A stretch of 64,000 nucleotides of DNA from Tetradesmus obliquus (lineage: Eukaryota; Chlorophyta; Chlorophyceae; Sphaeropleales; Scenedesmaceae), in NCBI GenBank assembly GCA_030272155.1, contig CP126207.1:248001-312000 (forward strand), read 5' to 3'. Position 1 is the stretch's first letter, and each line of letters begins with the position of its first letter. The notes beneath the pieces are model-generated. The model worked only from the letters and a program-made list of their open reading frames with translations. It ran no database searches and was not told the origin of the DNA. This document shows, in pieces, positions 20,776 to 33,200 of the stretch. Both the position numbers and the translations under genes were made by a program.

Positions 20776-23700
20776 ATTGGACTGCTCAAGCAAGTTGTTG
20801 TTGTACTGCTGCAGCAGCGCAGCAAAGCTGTCGAGGGCCTCCGGCTGCTGCTGCTGCAGGATGTGGCGGCTGGCCTCCCGCACTGCCGGCACTAGCAGGC
20901 AGTTGGACAGCAGTGACAGGCACAGCACCTGCGGCCAGAACAATGAAGCAAGCACGTGTCAGTTAGAAGGCACAGCAGAATGTGGCGGCTGGCCTCCCGC
21001 ACTGCCGGCAGCAGCAGGCAGTTGGACAGCAGTGACAGGCGCAGCACCTGCAGCCAGGGCAATAAAACAACCACGTCTTGGTCCGAAGGCAAAGCAAAAT
21101 GCGGCGGCCGGCCTCCCGCACTGCCGGCAGCAGCAGGCAGTTGGACAGCAGTGACAGGCACAGCACCCGCGGCCAAGGCAACACATCAGAGCCAAGTCAG
21201 TCTGGCAGGCCAACAGCAGGTAACTGTCCCGCAGGTACGATATGTTTCACTGTTGTCTTCACCTAGATTTGGCCATGTAGTCAGCAGGAGTACATTCAGT
21301 CGGATCAAGATACAGCAGGCATGACAACAGCGCCACAGGCTTATACTGCTTGAGTGAGGCTTGAGTGAGCTTGAATGAGTGAGCTTGAATGAGTGAGCTT
21401 GAATGAGTGAGGCTTTTAGACGGCACATGGTTTGCTGTGACGTGCAGCGCTGCATGGTGCAATGCGCATCATGATTTGCTGCACTTGGTGTTGCTGGCCA
21501 TGGTTTGCTGTGCATTCCCATTTGCTGGGCATCATCATTTGATAGGCTTGCTTTGCTTGATTTGCTAGGCATGATTGTCTGGTCTGCATTGTTTGTTTGC
21601 ACCATGGGTGTCTGGGGTGTCATGGGATCACCTGGCACGATACGGAGTTACCCGGCACGATATGGAGATACCCGGGGTGATATGGAGATACCCGGGGGGA
21701 TATGGAGTTACCCGGCGTGATACGGGATATATCAGGCCAGGCATAGACACTGTAACAAGGCGATACGGCGAAAGGCCAGAGATATTGCTTGATTCAACGA
21801 CGCACCTGTGTGGTTGAGACGGCTGTGCCATCTGCTGCAACTGCAAGTGATTGGCAGGGCTGCAGGCAGCTGGCCCACAGCCTCTCCAGCCTTGTGCTGC
21901 TGCTGCTGCAGTTGCTGCTTTGTGGTTTCTGCAGCAGCAGCTGGCACAGCTGCTGCCGAGCTTGCGCTGCAGTCGAAATGTTATATAACAGCTCCAGTGC
22001 TGCTGTGGCTGCTGCCTTTGAGTACCCAGCTTCAGCAGGTGTTGCTGCCGTAGTACTGCTGCTGCTAGTGTGCCGGCTGGTAGCAGCATCAACAGCTGCT
22101 GCCAGCAGTTGCGGCTGCTGCGCCAACTGCCCCAAGCCAGCCGTGCTGCTGTTGCTTGCCACTGCTGCCAGCAGCTGCAGTGCTGCTTCTGCTGCTGCTG
22201 CATTGGGAGGCTTCGCCACCTGAAAGCGAGTGCATCACAGAGCACATCACACATTTGCCATCAGCAGGTGCTAGATAGCCAGGTGCCATGAATGCCATGA
22301 GGTCTAAGAGGCATAGTTGACAGCGAGGCTAGTTCACAAGGCTCTTAGAAGAGACAAACACACCCTGATTAATCAAAGGTGGCTGTGCTCAGCCGCACCT
22401 GTTTGGCTGCAGCAGCCAGACCTCCACACTCCTTGAAATAGGCGATGCAGCTGGGCACTGCAGACAGCAGCTGCCGCAGCTGCTGACAGGCTGCCGCCAC
22501 TGTTGTGGTGCAAGCCCCAGCAGCTTGTGCTGCTGCTGCTGCTGCTGCTGCTGTTCCTCCAGAACCTGCCAAACCATGTGTGAATGCGAGGTGCAGGCAG
22601 CAGCAGCAGCAGCAGGGCGAAAACCACAGCTGTGAAGGAATCAGTTGCATGTGGGTGCAGGAGTCATCGCAACTTGTGATGTCTGAGACAGCGATTTTGT
22701 GCCCTCACGAGCTTGTGTGTGCAGGAGTCATCACAACTTGTGATGTCTGAGACAGCAATTTCGTGCCCCCAAGAGCTACACAAGGAAAACTTGTGATGTA
22801 AGGCCACAATGCGAGGACAACAACATGCTGCACAACTGGTGGTGTTGCTGCACTCGATGCCTCACCTGGCTGCGCCAGCGCCTGCACTAGCCGCTCCATC
22901 TGTTGCAATGTCTGCAGCTGGGTCACTCTGCAATGTGTGACTGTAAAGTGTGACTATGTTTGGTTTCAGAGCCGCACCTGGCTGCACCACCTGCTGCAGC
23001 ATCTGCAGCTGGGTCACTTCTGTAGTTTGTGATCAGTTTGTTGTTGTGAAGCGTGACTATGTTTGGTTTCAGCGCCTCACCTGGCTGAAGCAGCGCCTGC
23101 ACTAGCCGCTCCACCTGCTGCAATGTCTGCAGCTGGTTCACTCTGCAATGTGTGACTGTGAAGCGTGACTATGTTTGGATTTTGCGCCGCACCTGGCTGC
23201 GCCACCTGCTGCAGCGTCTGTAGCTGAGTCACTCTTATAGTGTGTGATGGGTTTATTGTTGTGAATACAAAGTGAATATGGGTGGTTTTGCGCCTCACCT
23301 GGCTGCGCCAGCGCCTGCAACAACCGCTCCACCTGCTGCAATGTCTGCAGCTGGCTCACTCTGCAATGTATGAGGCGGATTAAGCGCACAGCCAGCATGA
23401 CGGCCTGCAGTTGAGAGGGCCTGCCCTGCTGACACAGGAACTCCCACCCAACTTCCACTACTATTACCCCCACTGTGTTTGGTTTTTGCGCCTCACCTGG
23501 CTGCGCCAGCGCCTGCACTAGCCGCTCCACCTGCTGCAATGCCGCCAGTGACGGCTCAGCTTCAGGCAGGCCAGCAGCAGCAGCAGCAGCAGCAGGGCTG
23601 CCACTGTCAGACTGCTGGGATGCTGCTGCCGCAGCGCCTGCTGTGCTGCTTGAGGCCTGCAGGATTGCAGCAGCAGCAGCAGCAGCAGCAGCAGTGGCAA

Positions 23701-24825
23701 TGATCATTGTGGCTGCTGCACCGTGAGGCTAGCAAGCTCTGCAGGTGATGCCGCGCATGCTGGCAGGCTAAGGCTAGCAAGTATGCGTATGGCCTGCTCG
23801 TTGAATGTCTGACATCTGTTGTTACGGCTGTGAAGCATCCATGCCAGGGTGGGGTGCCAGAACAACGCAGCTGTTTTGCAAGCACGCTTGCTTGCAGCCG
23901 CGCTGCTGCCACTTGCAGGCAGTGCCAGAATGTTATGTTGCCGGCGGTGTTTGTTCACAAGCGTACTGCAGCAGCTGGAGTGTGCTCTGCAAGGGATGCA
24001 GCTACTGCAGCTGTTTCCAAACAAAAACACTGCTATGCTAAACCCAAAAAGGATGCTGTGCTGCGCTGCGCTGCCTTACCACCAGGCTTGCTTGCCGCTT
24101 GGCTGCCCTGCTCTCCTGCAGCAGCAGCTGTGCCCGTGCCAGCTGTTCCGTGAGCTGAAGATATTAGACCAAGCAGCAGGCAGGCAGGCGGGAAGGCAGG
24201 CAGGAATCAGTTTGGGCATGTACGCAGGCAGGGAAGCACACGTGTTGTTGAGTCACTGTCCTTTTGCCAGCTGGGCAGCACTGCTTGTGTGCTGGCCCAC
24301 ACTGCATCATGCACACAGGGCCAGCAGGATGGGAAAGTCTGAACACTTGTGCATGCAGCTGATCCACTACACAGCTGCCAGAGCACTGCAGCTGCGCTGA
24401 GCAGGCTTATCACAGGTCGATCAACAGTCCACGTACCTCCTTGTCCCCAGGCAGCATGGCTGCTGCTGCTGTCAGGTCTTCTACTGCTTTGCTGTGCTGC
24501 CCCAAAGCCTGCAGGCACAAGCAGCAGCATCAACAAGATGTTCTGACCATGCATCAACTCTGCCAAGACCTTAGGATGTACTGCTGCTGCTGTTGCTGCG
24601 GCAGCAGTGGCTGATGATTCGAAGGAAGCACACAAGGAAGCAGGCAATCAAGCACGCAGGCATAAGGGCAAGCACATTCTGAGTTAAACCAGGGAGAAAG
24701 CTTAGAGCTCGTGTGCGGCCATACAGCTCTGTTTACCTGGCGTGCGGCGGCCCTGCGCTGCAGCGCCTTCACGCACAGTGGGTGCTGCGGCATGTTGTGC
24801 AGCACGTCTGCTAGGTGCAGCACCT

Positions 24826-24857
<32 letters not shown>

Positions 24858-27217
24858 CAGGCAGGCAGGCAAGGGTGCGGGTGAGCCGGCCTTGCTGCTT
24901 GAACAGGACAGGGCAGGTGATCAGGTCACACGCCGGCAGCAGGCGCTGCTGCAGCCAGGCTGCACAGGGGGCAGCAGAAAGCAGCTGCTGGCAGGAGATG
25001 AAGGAATGCTGGCAGGTTGGCGAAGCAGCCGGGCATTCAGGTAATCAAGCGTTGCTTGCAGGAAAGTGCACCAGTGTGGTGGCAAGACGCATTGAGCAGC
25101 ATGCTTGGATTTGCTGCTGTTGAAACATCATTATGCCATGTCCAGCTGCTTTGGCAGGCTGAAACTGCTGTGGGTAGCATTATGTATGGAATTGTTCCTG
25201 CAAGTGACCAACCAAAAGTCCTGCAAGCCAGGGAGTCCTGCAAGCCGGGAAGTCCTGCAAGCACCCACCTTATTGCAGTGCTCCAACTTGGTCCAAACCC
25301 ACCAGTTGCTCTGATGAGTCCTACAAAACTACTGCGGCTAGTATCACAAACACATAAGTTCCTGCAAGCAACCCAAGACAAAACCTGCAAGCCGCAAAGT
25401 CCTGCAAGCGCCCACCTTGTCGCAGTGCTCCAGCGCTTGCACATAACACTGCAGCTTCAGCGCTGCTGCTGCTGCGTTGGCGTGCAGCGCCATGCTGTGC
25501 CGCTGCACCTCCAGGCCCAACTGCTGCTGGTTGCTGCTAGTTATGTGTGTGGTCATACTTACTGATTGCTTCTACGGGCCCAACATAACTACTGCGGCTG
25601 GCATCACATAAAGAAACATTCCTGCAAGTGACCAACCAAAAGTCCTGCGAGCCAGGGAGTCCTGCAAGCCGGGAAGTCCTGCAAGCACCCACCTTCTTGC
25701 AGTGCTCCAGCGTGGTGAAGCTCACCAGTTGCTCTGATGAGTCCTACAAAACCACTGCGGCTAGCATCGCATACACATAACTTCTTGCAAGCAACACAAG
25801 ACAAACCCTGCAAGCCGCGGAGTCCTGCAGGCACCCACCTTGTCGCAGTGCTCCAGCGCTTGCACATAACACTGCAGCTTCAGCGCTGCCGCTGCTGCGT
25901 TGGCGTGCAGCGGCATGCTGTGCCGCTGCACCTCCAGGCCTGAATGCTGCTGTTCAGCGCTAGCTTTGTGTGTTCAAACTCACCAGTTGCTGCTATGGGC
26001 GCTTCAAAACTGCTGTGGCTGGCATCACAAGCACCGGTTTTCCTGCGCGGAACCTAATCACAGTCCTGTAAGCGCCCACCTTGTCGCAGTGCTCCAGCGC
26101 CTGCACATAACATTGCAGTTTCAGCGCTGCTGCTGCTGCGTTGGCGTGCAGCGCCATGCTGTGCCGCTGCACCTCCAGGCCCGCCTGGTAGCAGCGCAGT
26201 GCCTCGCTGTACTGCTGCGCCTTGAAGGCTGCGTTGCCTGCCTGCCGCTGGCGCTCCGCGATTTGGCGCTGCTCCACCATCCTGCAAGCAGATTGCAAGC
26301 AGGTTGTAAGCAGCCAAGGGAGATCAGTGTATGTTTCTGCAGGTTGAGAGGGTGGCTGGGGAAGCACAGTGTTTTCTTGTTGCCTGCCTGCCGCTGGCGT
26401 TCTGCAATCAGGCGCTGCTCCACCATCCTGCAAGCAGCCAGCCACTGGCTGGCTGGCAGCCAGAGGTTTGAAGAACAGCATGGTGTATTTGAGAATGAGA
26501 CAGATGCTGAGTGAGCATACATAACGAGGATGCCACCATAGAAGTAGGATCAGAAATGCTGCATCATCAATCCAGGCCAGAGGCACAGAGCAGCTGTGCC
26601 AGATGCAAGCAGCAGGCTGGCTGGCTGGGCTGCTGCTAGGGGCGCACCAATCAGCTGTGCAGGTACTCTGCATGCCCCCAGGTGCCAGCCTCATGATGAC
26701 TGAGCACCCACCTGGCATGTCTGTCGTTTATGTCCCGCTCCATTGCTCTGAAGGCTGGGTTGTTGGGTGGGATGCTGTTGAACATGTCATCCTCCTCATC
26801 ACTGGGGCACCACAGGTCCCACTTCGCATAGTCCGTAGCATACGCCTGCGTGTTTTGCTGCTGAGAGTACTCGTCGAAGCGCTGGCGAGCCCGCAGCTTG
26901 CGTGCCCGGTTGGTTTTGAGCTCCTCGACCTTTCGCAGCAGCTCAGCCTGCCTGGCTGCCTCCCCTTTGCGCTCTGCGTCATCCTTTTCTGCAGCCTCGT
27001 CTGCTGAATCTGACGATGCTTGTTTTGAGGTTGCTTGCGGAGTGCTTGGAGCTGCAGGGCTTCCTTTCTGCTGTTCTTGTTGTGCTGTTCGTGCTGCGAT
27101 CTTCTTGTCCACGTACTCAGGAGAGATTGTGCCTGCCTTGAGCGATTCAATCAGTCTAGATACCTCTGAAACATTGTCGATAAAGTCCTCCACATCGGAG
27201 CAGTGCGGCAGCTGCAT
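19327..27217 (-). CDS. TTC12: TTC12-like TPR and armadillo-repeat protein
   Basis: TTC12 is a cytosolic factor for axonemal dynein-arm assembly in animals and protists. Exons in phase: 27217-26712, 26281-26080, 24823-24737, 24508-24437, 24154-24080, 23656-23497, 22565-22399, 22219-21806, 20928-19327. Direct joining gives about 1094 residues; a further exon in 23657-24079 is possible. The N-terminus DVEDFIDNVSEVSRLIESL matches the family's NVDEI-type start. Then come an Arg/Lys/Glu-rich helix and TPRs (RQAGNAAFKAQQYSEALRCY, ALHANAAAAALKLQCYVQAL, LCVKALQRRAAARQALGQH). An armadillo region follows (VREAALGCLCNLSLE, VQGNAALVLGHFAGES) and the signature end GLARMAHDAEMMERLRELHG. Low-complexity Ser/Gln runs expand it compared with the roughly 700-residue animal protein. 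ATG 27217 fits the family start. Confidence 0.85.
20983..21172 (-). repeat. Two acceptor-side copies of TTC12 last exon
   Basis: Minus strand. Copies near 21172-21108 and 21053-20983 encode VLCLSLLSNCLLLPAVREAG(R)RIL after a GCAG acceptor, upstream of the full exon at 20928. They are separated by about 120 bases, and the first part is nearly identical in all three. Confidence 0.88.
21345..21730. repeat. Two short tandem arrays in a TTC12 intron
   Basis: 21351-21417 is built of GAATGAGTGAGCTT-type units, about four copies. 21637-21730 has about five units of roughly 21 bases with GATATGGAGATACCCGG. Both lie in the intron between exons 22219-21806 and 20928-19327. Confidence 0.9.
22855..23395 (-). 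repeat. Donor-side copies of TTC12 exon 23656-23497
   Basis: Minus strand. The exon end ALQQVERLVQALAQPG before GT is repeated near 23365-23295 (QLQTLQQVERLLQALAQPG), 23230-23190, 23140-23080, 23015-22975 and 22925-22865. Each copy is followed by a GTGAGG or GTGCGG donor and separated by TTTGGTTTxxGCGCC-containing intron segment. Some copies have lost the middle of the unit. Confidence 0.85.
25190..25945 (-). repeat. Donor-side copies of TTC12 TPR exon 26281-26080
   Basis: Minus strand. 25942-25838 and 25520-25417 repeat GLEVQRHSMALHANAAAAAL to CYVQALEHCDK with the GTGGGxGC donor. Shorter relics (LEHCKK, LEHC) lie near 25715-25690 and 25290-25265. The intron part AGGACTTxCxGGCTTGCAGG recurs throughout, so exon end and intron start were copied together. 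Confidence 0.88.
26382..26428 (-). repeat. Acceptor-side copy of TTC12 TPR exon
   Basis: Minus strand: after TGCAG, MVEQRLIAERQRQAGN repeats the first 16 codons of the exon at 26281, with one substitution, then breaks off. Confidence 0.85.
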
Positions 27218-30039
27218 GTTTGACTGAAGAAGGGCGCCAATTGCTGCTAGCTGTCAGAGCACGATGTGCGATGCAAAGCAAAAGTCACAATTCGCTTCTA
27301 TGCTGATTCATGTCAAAGTCAAATGCCGCTGATGTCTACATGGCGCCAAACTCAACAGAACAACCACCCTTGTCACAAGAGGTTCACACATGGGGCACAC
27401 TCTCAAGTTGAGAGTCTCAACATCAGGACTGTTATGTTACAGGCTGCAGTGCGCGTGGCACATGTTGGCATGCCATATCTCCATCCACTGCCACTGCAGG
27501 CAGTTGGTCTGATGTCAGACCAGCTTCAAACATCCTATGGAATCCGGTGGGACACATCATGATCGTGGCAGGGCAGCATTGCTGCTGCACCCAGCACTGA
27601 TAAGCCAACAGCGCTGGATCACAGCCGCAATGAGTCGCTTACAAACACCACAAACAATGACGTTTCTCACGAACAACTCCTGCACATGTCATGTTGCAGA
27701 CAGCCGGCGAGCTGCGGTGCCGTTTCAGCAACCGCCAGCCCATGCGCCGCTCTGGCAGCGGCGGCGGCAAGAGTGCAAACGCAAATGCAGCGGAACACCA
27801 GGATAACAAGTCCAGATGACTGCTAGCATAACAAACAACACAGAATTTCAGAGCACAAACATGTTGGTACTCAGCTTTTGCTGAGCGTGCTGCTTGTGCC
27901 AGCAACAAGCAGACAACCGGGGTGCCTGCAAGAGCAGCATCAGGCAGTTTGCTGCGTACATCTTCCCTGACACATTCACCAAGCAGTGCAGTGCAGCAAT
28001 TAGTGACAAAGTCCGGCCGCCCCTGCTTGCGCGGAGCATGCACACGTGCAGTCTGTAGTATGTACATGCTCCACGATTGTGCCGCGTAGCTGTGGTGCGT
28101 TTGAAACTGCAGCATAGCGCGTGCAGTGTGCAGAGTCACAATCATGCAGTGCGACGTCATGTGCTGTGCTTATATCACATCAGATAAATGCCTCCCCACT
28201 TACAAGAACTCTGCATGGAAGATGCAGCGCTGTCTTGCAGGAAATGTACAGCGCGCTTGCAGGAAAGGGTGCGAGTGACAAGAGACACAAACAGGCAGTC
28301 CAGCAGAGCTATCCGCGTGTCATGGCAAGAACTTTTGCTCACAGTAGGGAATGCTGCTGCTTCATCACAACCCCCGCCACAGCAGCACAACAAAGAAACT
28401 GCTGCTGGTGCTTCACTGCACTTGAGGTCAGCCAAACAGTCAAACTCAGCAGTAGCGTCTGGAGTGTAGAAAACACGGGACAACGTGATGAACAGCAGAA
28501 CATGTGTAGGGTAGCAAATCAAAGGGCAGCAGCCACACCAGGAGCAGAAAGCACGTGGTGACCTTTCAGTTCATTCCTACTCAGACCAGCACACAAACTC
28601 TGCTGGCTTCGCTTCTGATCGCATCTGAGCAGGAGGCAACAGGCAATCCCGCTGTTGCTGCTTTCGCCTGCAGCTCCGCACACCTGTAACAGTAAAACAA
28701 GCACTCACAACAATGAACAGTTGGCACCACGCACCCGATTAAGTGCTGCCAAGTGCTGCTGATAGACAAAGAGCAAGACCTGTGCCGGAGCCCCAGTGCA
28801 GTGAGGATGCACACGCACCACGCCAAATCAACACACATCAGCTGCTGCACATCACCGCTAAAGGTATGTAAGTTGCTGTCGATTGCTGTCGATTGCTCTG
28901 TGAGGGCATGCTGCAATGCCAGTGCGCGACAAGCAGGCTGACATCCAGAAGCAGCTGCGCCATGCCACGCTGCAGAGCATAGCAGCTGTCTATGCAGTGC
29001 CGCAAACTCCTGAACCCTGCTCTGCTGAACCCCTTTGCACAAACCTCGCAGAGTGTGTTATAACCCAGGGAGAGCTGCCAACCGCCAGTAAGCGCAGGGC
29101 TGTAAACGAACCCTATCCTGAAACCACAAACATGTTGGCAGATAATAAGCAGACATAGTATGTTTTGTGTTGAAATATGGCATACGAGTGGCACACAAAC
29201 CGCAGCGCACATGCCAAGCACGTCCGGGGCGTTGGAGCACAGTTCTTGTTGCATGCTGCCGCCGCAGCCACTGTGACAGCAAAAGCCGCCACACCTATGC
29301 GCACATGCACCAACCACACACGCTTGCTGCACCGCTGTGTCCAATGCTGAGCACAGCACCACGCCGCAGCTGCGTCCAAACACACGCAATTGTTGTGTTT
29401 TTTTTGTGTGTTTTTGTTGCCTAAGCGATGAACCAGCACCTTCTGCAACAGCAGAAGCTTCAAAGCAGTACATGGGCATTTGACATTGACAGCATGCCCC
29501 TGAGCGCAACACACAGTTCTACCAAAGACGGCCCCCCATTCTTTCCCAGGCGATATGCACGTCTAGCTGACACTGCAACTGCTGTGAATAAGCCGCTGCA
29601 GCTGCCAACCGTGATGTACCATCAGCCTAACAAACAAGCTGGCAGACTGCCAACTGCCAACGACAAGACAAAACGAATCCAACACATACAGCCAACCAAG
29701 CAACCAGACCACAACAACAACTAGGAAGAACTCAACCGCCATGCAGCACGCAGCTGCTGTACAACATACCACCGTGCATCCGCAAATCAACACACATACA
29801 GCAGCACTGCACAGCCGCTGCCGCTGGCTGCCCCTGGCACAGCTCACACGCACTGCCAGCAGCAGCAGCAGCAGCAGCGGCGGCAGCAGCCAAAGCAGCA
29901 GCAGCAGCCAATGCAGCCCCACCCAAGGGCTGCTGCGACACACGCACCCAGCGCCATCTGGGATTCGAGCCATAACAATCTGCTGAGAGTTTGTTTGCCC
30001 ATAACATGGACCACCAGACTGCTGCTGTCGCTATCACCA
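27218..30039. other. Intergenic region between TTC12 and PEPCK
   Basis: Should hold the TTC12 promoter and the PEPCK 3' end. One exon-like minus-strand stretch lies near 28690-28610 (CAELQAKAATAGLPVASC after CAG, and a GT near 28590). I could not connect it to other exons. Nothing else recognisable. Confidence 0.4.
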
Positions 30040-30279
30040 ACTCAGCATCTCCGTCGTGGAAGTGCTTCTCTACGCAAGCCGACGTAGCAGCGCAGCCGTT
30101 GCACGCGCTGCCGTTTGCCGCCTGCGGCTGCTGCTGCTGCTGCTTCAGCGTCTTCATGTCCACTGCTGCTGCTGCTGGCTCTGCTTCCTCTCCGGGCGGC
30201 AGCAGCGGCCCTCCGGACATGATGCGGCTGCACATTGCTTCGCCAACAAAGGCATCTCCGTCGTGGAAGTGCATGCTGC
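30040..30279 (-). repeat. Copy of the PEPCK 3' end beyond the stop
   Basis: Minus strand: [20 protein letters not shown] through VDMKTLKQQQQQ and [14 protein letters not shown] repeats the last exon after its TGA. It is followed by a further short start (HFHDGDAE). The sequence is well preserved, with Gln-run length changes. Confidence 0.85.
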
Positions 30280-33200
30280 TCAGCAGGCTGATGTAGCAGC
30301 GCAGCCGTTGCACGCGCTGCCGTTTGCCACCTGCTGCTGCTGCTGCTTGAGCACCTTCATGTCCACTGCTGCTGCTGCTGGCTCTGCTTCCTCCCCTGGG
30401 GGCAGCAGTGGCCCGCCGGACATGATGCGGCTGCACATGGCCTCGCCAACAAAGGCATCTCCATCATGGAAGTGCTCAAAGTTTTTGAGGAACATGCGGC
30501 CCAGCTTGGCCAGGGTTGCTGAGAACTCGGCCTTGTCTGTCCAGGCTGCTTCTGGGTGCAGCGCAGCAGACGGCACGCCTGTGCACCTGCTGGGCACCTG
30601 CGCAAAGAAAACACAGGCACGGTCACAGCATTTAAGTTATCTTGAAGGGTTTCGATTCAAGGGTTTGCTGTGTGAAAATGCTCAAAGTTTTTGAGGAACA
30701 TGCGGCCCAGCTTGGTCAGGGTTGCGGAGAATTCGGGCGTGTCTGCCCAGGCGGCCTCGGGGTGCAGCGCAGCAGGCGGCACACCCGTGCAGCTGCTGGG
30801 CACCTGCAGGCGGGGAGCGCGACACACAGAGCAGGGTTCAGGGTTTGAAACGGCCGGATTCAGGGTTTGGAAGCATGCGGCCCAGCTTGCAGAGGGTCCC
30901 GTGCAGCTGCTGGGCACCTGCAGGTGAGAAGTTTCAAGCAGGTGGCACAGAGGTTGGACAGGTGTTACATTTGTTGTTACTTTGCCGGCCAGGTTGCTTC
31001 TGGGTGCAGCGCAGCAGCACGCACGCACGTGCAGCTGCCGGGCACCTGCAGAGAGATAAGCACAGTGGGCGGCACATAGAGGTTTTAAGGAGTTATGATG
31101 GGCGTCTCCATGCATTCTGCATCCTCCAGCTCCCCGCTGTGGATGACATTGATTATGCCCCACATGCACCTTTCACACAGCCATCAAATGAGCACACAAT
31201 GTCGAAAATAACATCGCATAACACAACAATAATGATAACAACAGAAGTGCCACGCACCTTGAGGTGGAAGATGGGCGTCTCTGTGTATTCCGCGCCCTCC
31301 AGCTCTCCGCTGTGAATGGCGTCGATCATGTGTCCCACGCATGCACGGTTTTGCACAGCCACCCAATGGAGCACATCACATCAAGTAACATGTCATACGA
31401 CAAAATAACAAAAGTAACACGCACCTTGAGGTGGAAGATGGGCGTCTCCGTGTACTCTGCGGCCTCCAGCTCGCCACTGTGGATGGCATCAATGATGGCG
31501 CGCGTGTGTGCGATGCTCATGCGCTGCCCCACGCCGTACTTGCCACCTGTCCAGCCTGCAAGCAGTACAACCACAGGGACACGCAGTGAGTAATGAGTAA
31601 AGCAGTACAGATGAAGGGGCTTGACAAATACTCATGCGCTGGCCCACGCCGTACTTGCCGCCTGTCCAGCCTGCAAGCAGTACAATTGCAGTACATGGCG
31701 ATCGGCAGCATGTCAGGCAGCAGTACAGATGGAGGGGGTTGTCAAAAGAATCCACATGCGCTGGCCCACGCCATACTTGCCGCCAGTCCAGCCTGCAGTA
31801 GTACGGTGGCAGTAGGATTGCATTAATTTCAATACATGCGCATGCATCCACGCGGCTGTACATGAAAGCTCTTTGTCAGGCAGCAGTCACTGCTGCACCT
31901 TGGCCGCCAACATGCAGGCATACTACAACTGGTCCTCAAACGTGACAGCACTAGATCTTCAACCACACACCTGTGTTGACCAGCCACGCATGTGTGCCCT
32001 GCTGCTGCATTTTGTCTGCCAGCATTGCCGCATACTCCAACAGAACCTAAACTTTAAAGCCCCAAAAACCCTTTCAGTTGCGCACCTGTGTTGACCAGCC
32101 AGGCGTGCGTGCCGTGCTGCTGCATCTTTTCTGCCAGCATTGCTGCGTACTTCATGGGGTGCCACATGACTCAAGAAGGCCTTTGAACCATCAAAAAAAC
32201 ACTACACCCAACACACACAACCCTACAGTAGAGTGCTGCAAAAAGGAAACACAAAACAACACAGACATTCACTAAGACAAGCATTTTGTGATTGCGCACC
32301 TGTGTTGACCAGCCAGGCGTGCGTGCCGTGCTGCTGCATCTTTTCCGCCAGCATGGCGGCATACTTCATGGGGTGCCACATCAGAAAAGCACCTCCAAAG
32401 CATGCTGAGAACGTTGCCTCTGGCTCCGTGATGCCGTCCTCAGTGCCTGCGTCACACAACATGTTACAAATGTGTTATATGACATTGTTGAATTTGTTTG
32501 AGGCAGCATTGTGCGTACTTCATGGGGTGCCACATCAGAAAAGCACCTCCAAAGCATGCTGAGAACGTTGCCTCTGGCTCCGTGATGCCGTCCTCAGTGC
32601 CTGCGTCACACAACATGTTACAAATGTGTTATATGACATTGTTGAATTTGTTTGAGGCAGCATTGTGCGTACTTCATGGGGTGCCACATCAGAAAAGCAC
32701 CTCCAAAGCATGCTGAGAACGTTGCCTCTGGCTCCGTGATGCCGTCCTCAGTGCCTGTGTCACACAACATGTTACAAATGTGTTATATGACATTGTTGAA
32801 TTTGTTTGATAATGAAGTGGATGGCCTGCTCCATTGTCAGGTGCAAAAATGGATCATGAAAAACCGAAACGCCAGCCTTCAAGAACGCACCTGCCACCTT
32901 TGCCGTATATCCTGAGATGAAGTGGTACATGGCCTGCTCCATTGTCAGCTTGCTGACCGGAGGCAGCACGCCAAAGGCATCGCAGCACAGCAGGATGATG
33001 TTGCCGGGTGGGGCAAGCTCTTCACAAATGGACTTTGGTAACATTGAGAAACCCTTGAATGCAAGCTTGCAATCGACGCACCTGCCACCTTTGCCGTATA
33101 TCCACTAATGAAGTGGTACATGGCCTGCTCCATTGTCAGCTTGGAAACGGGTGGCAGCACACCAAACGCGTCGCAGCACAGCAGGATGATGTTGCGCGGG

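Noticed and set aside
19964..21154. Long plus-strand open frame opposite TTC12
   Set aside because: It is rich in Leu/Cys/Ala runs that mirror CAG-coded Ser/Gln of the minus-strand armadillo exon; no independent motif.
23704..24030. Additional TTC12 exon (AIRILASLSLPAC reading)
   Set aside because: Joining exons 24154-24080 and 23656-23497 directly keeps phase, and no well-placed acceptor in the right phase was found; left as a possibility only.
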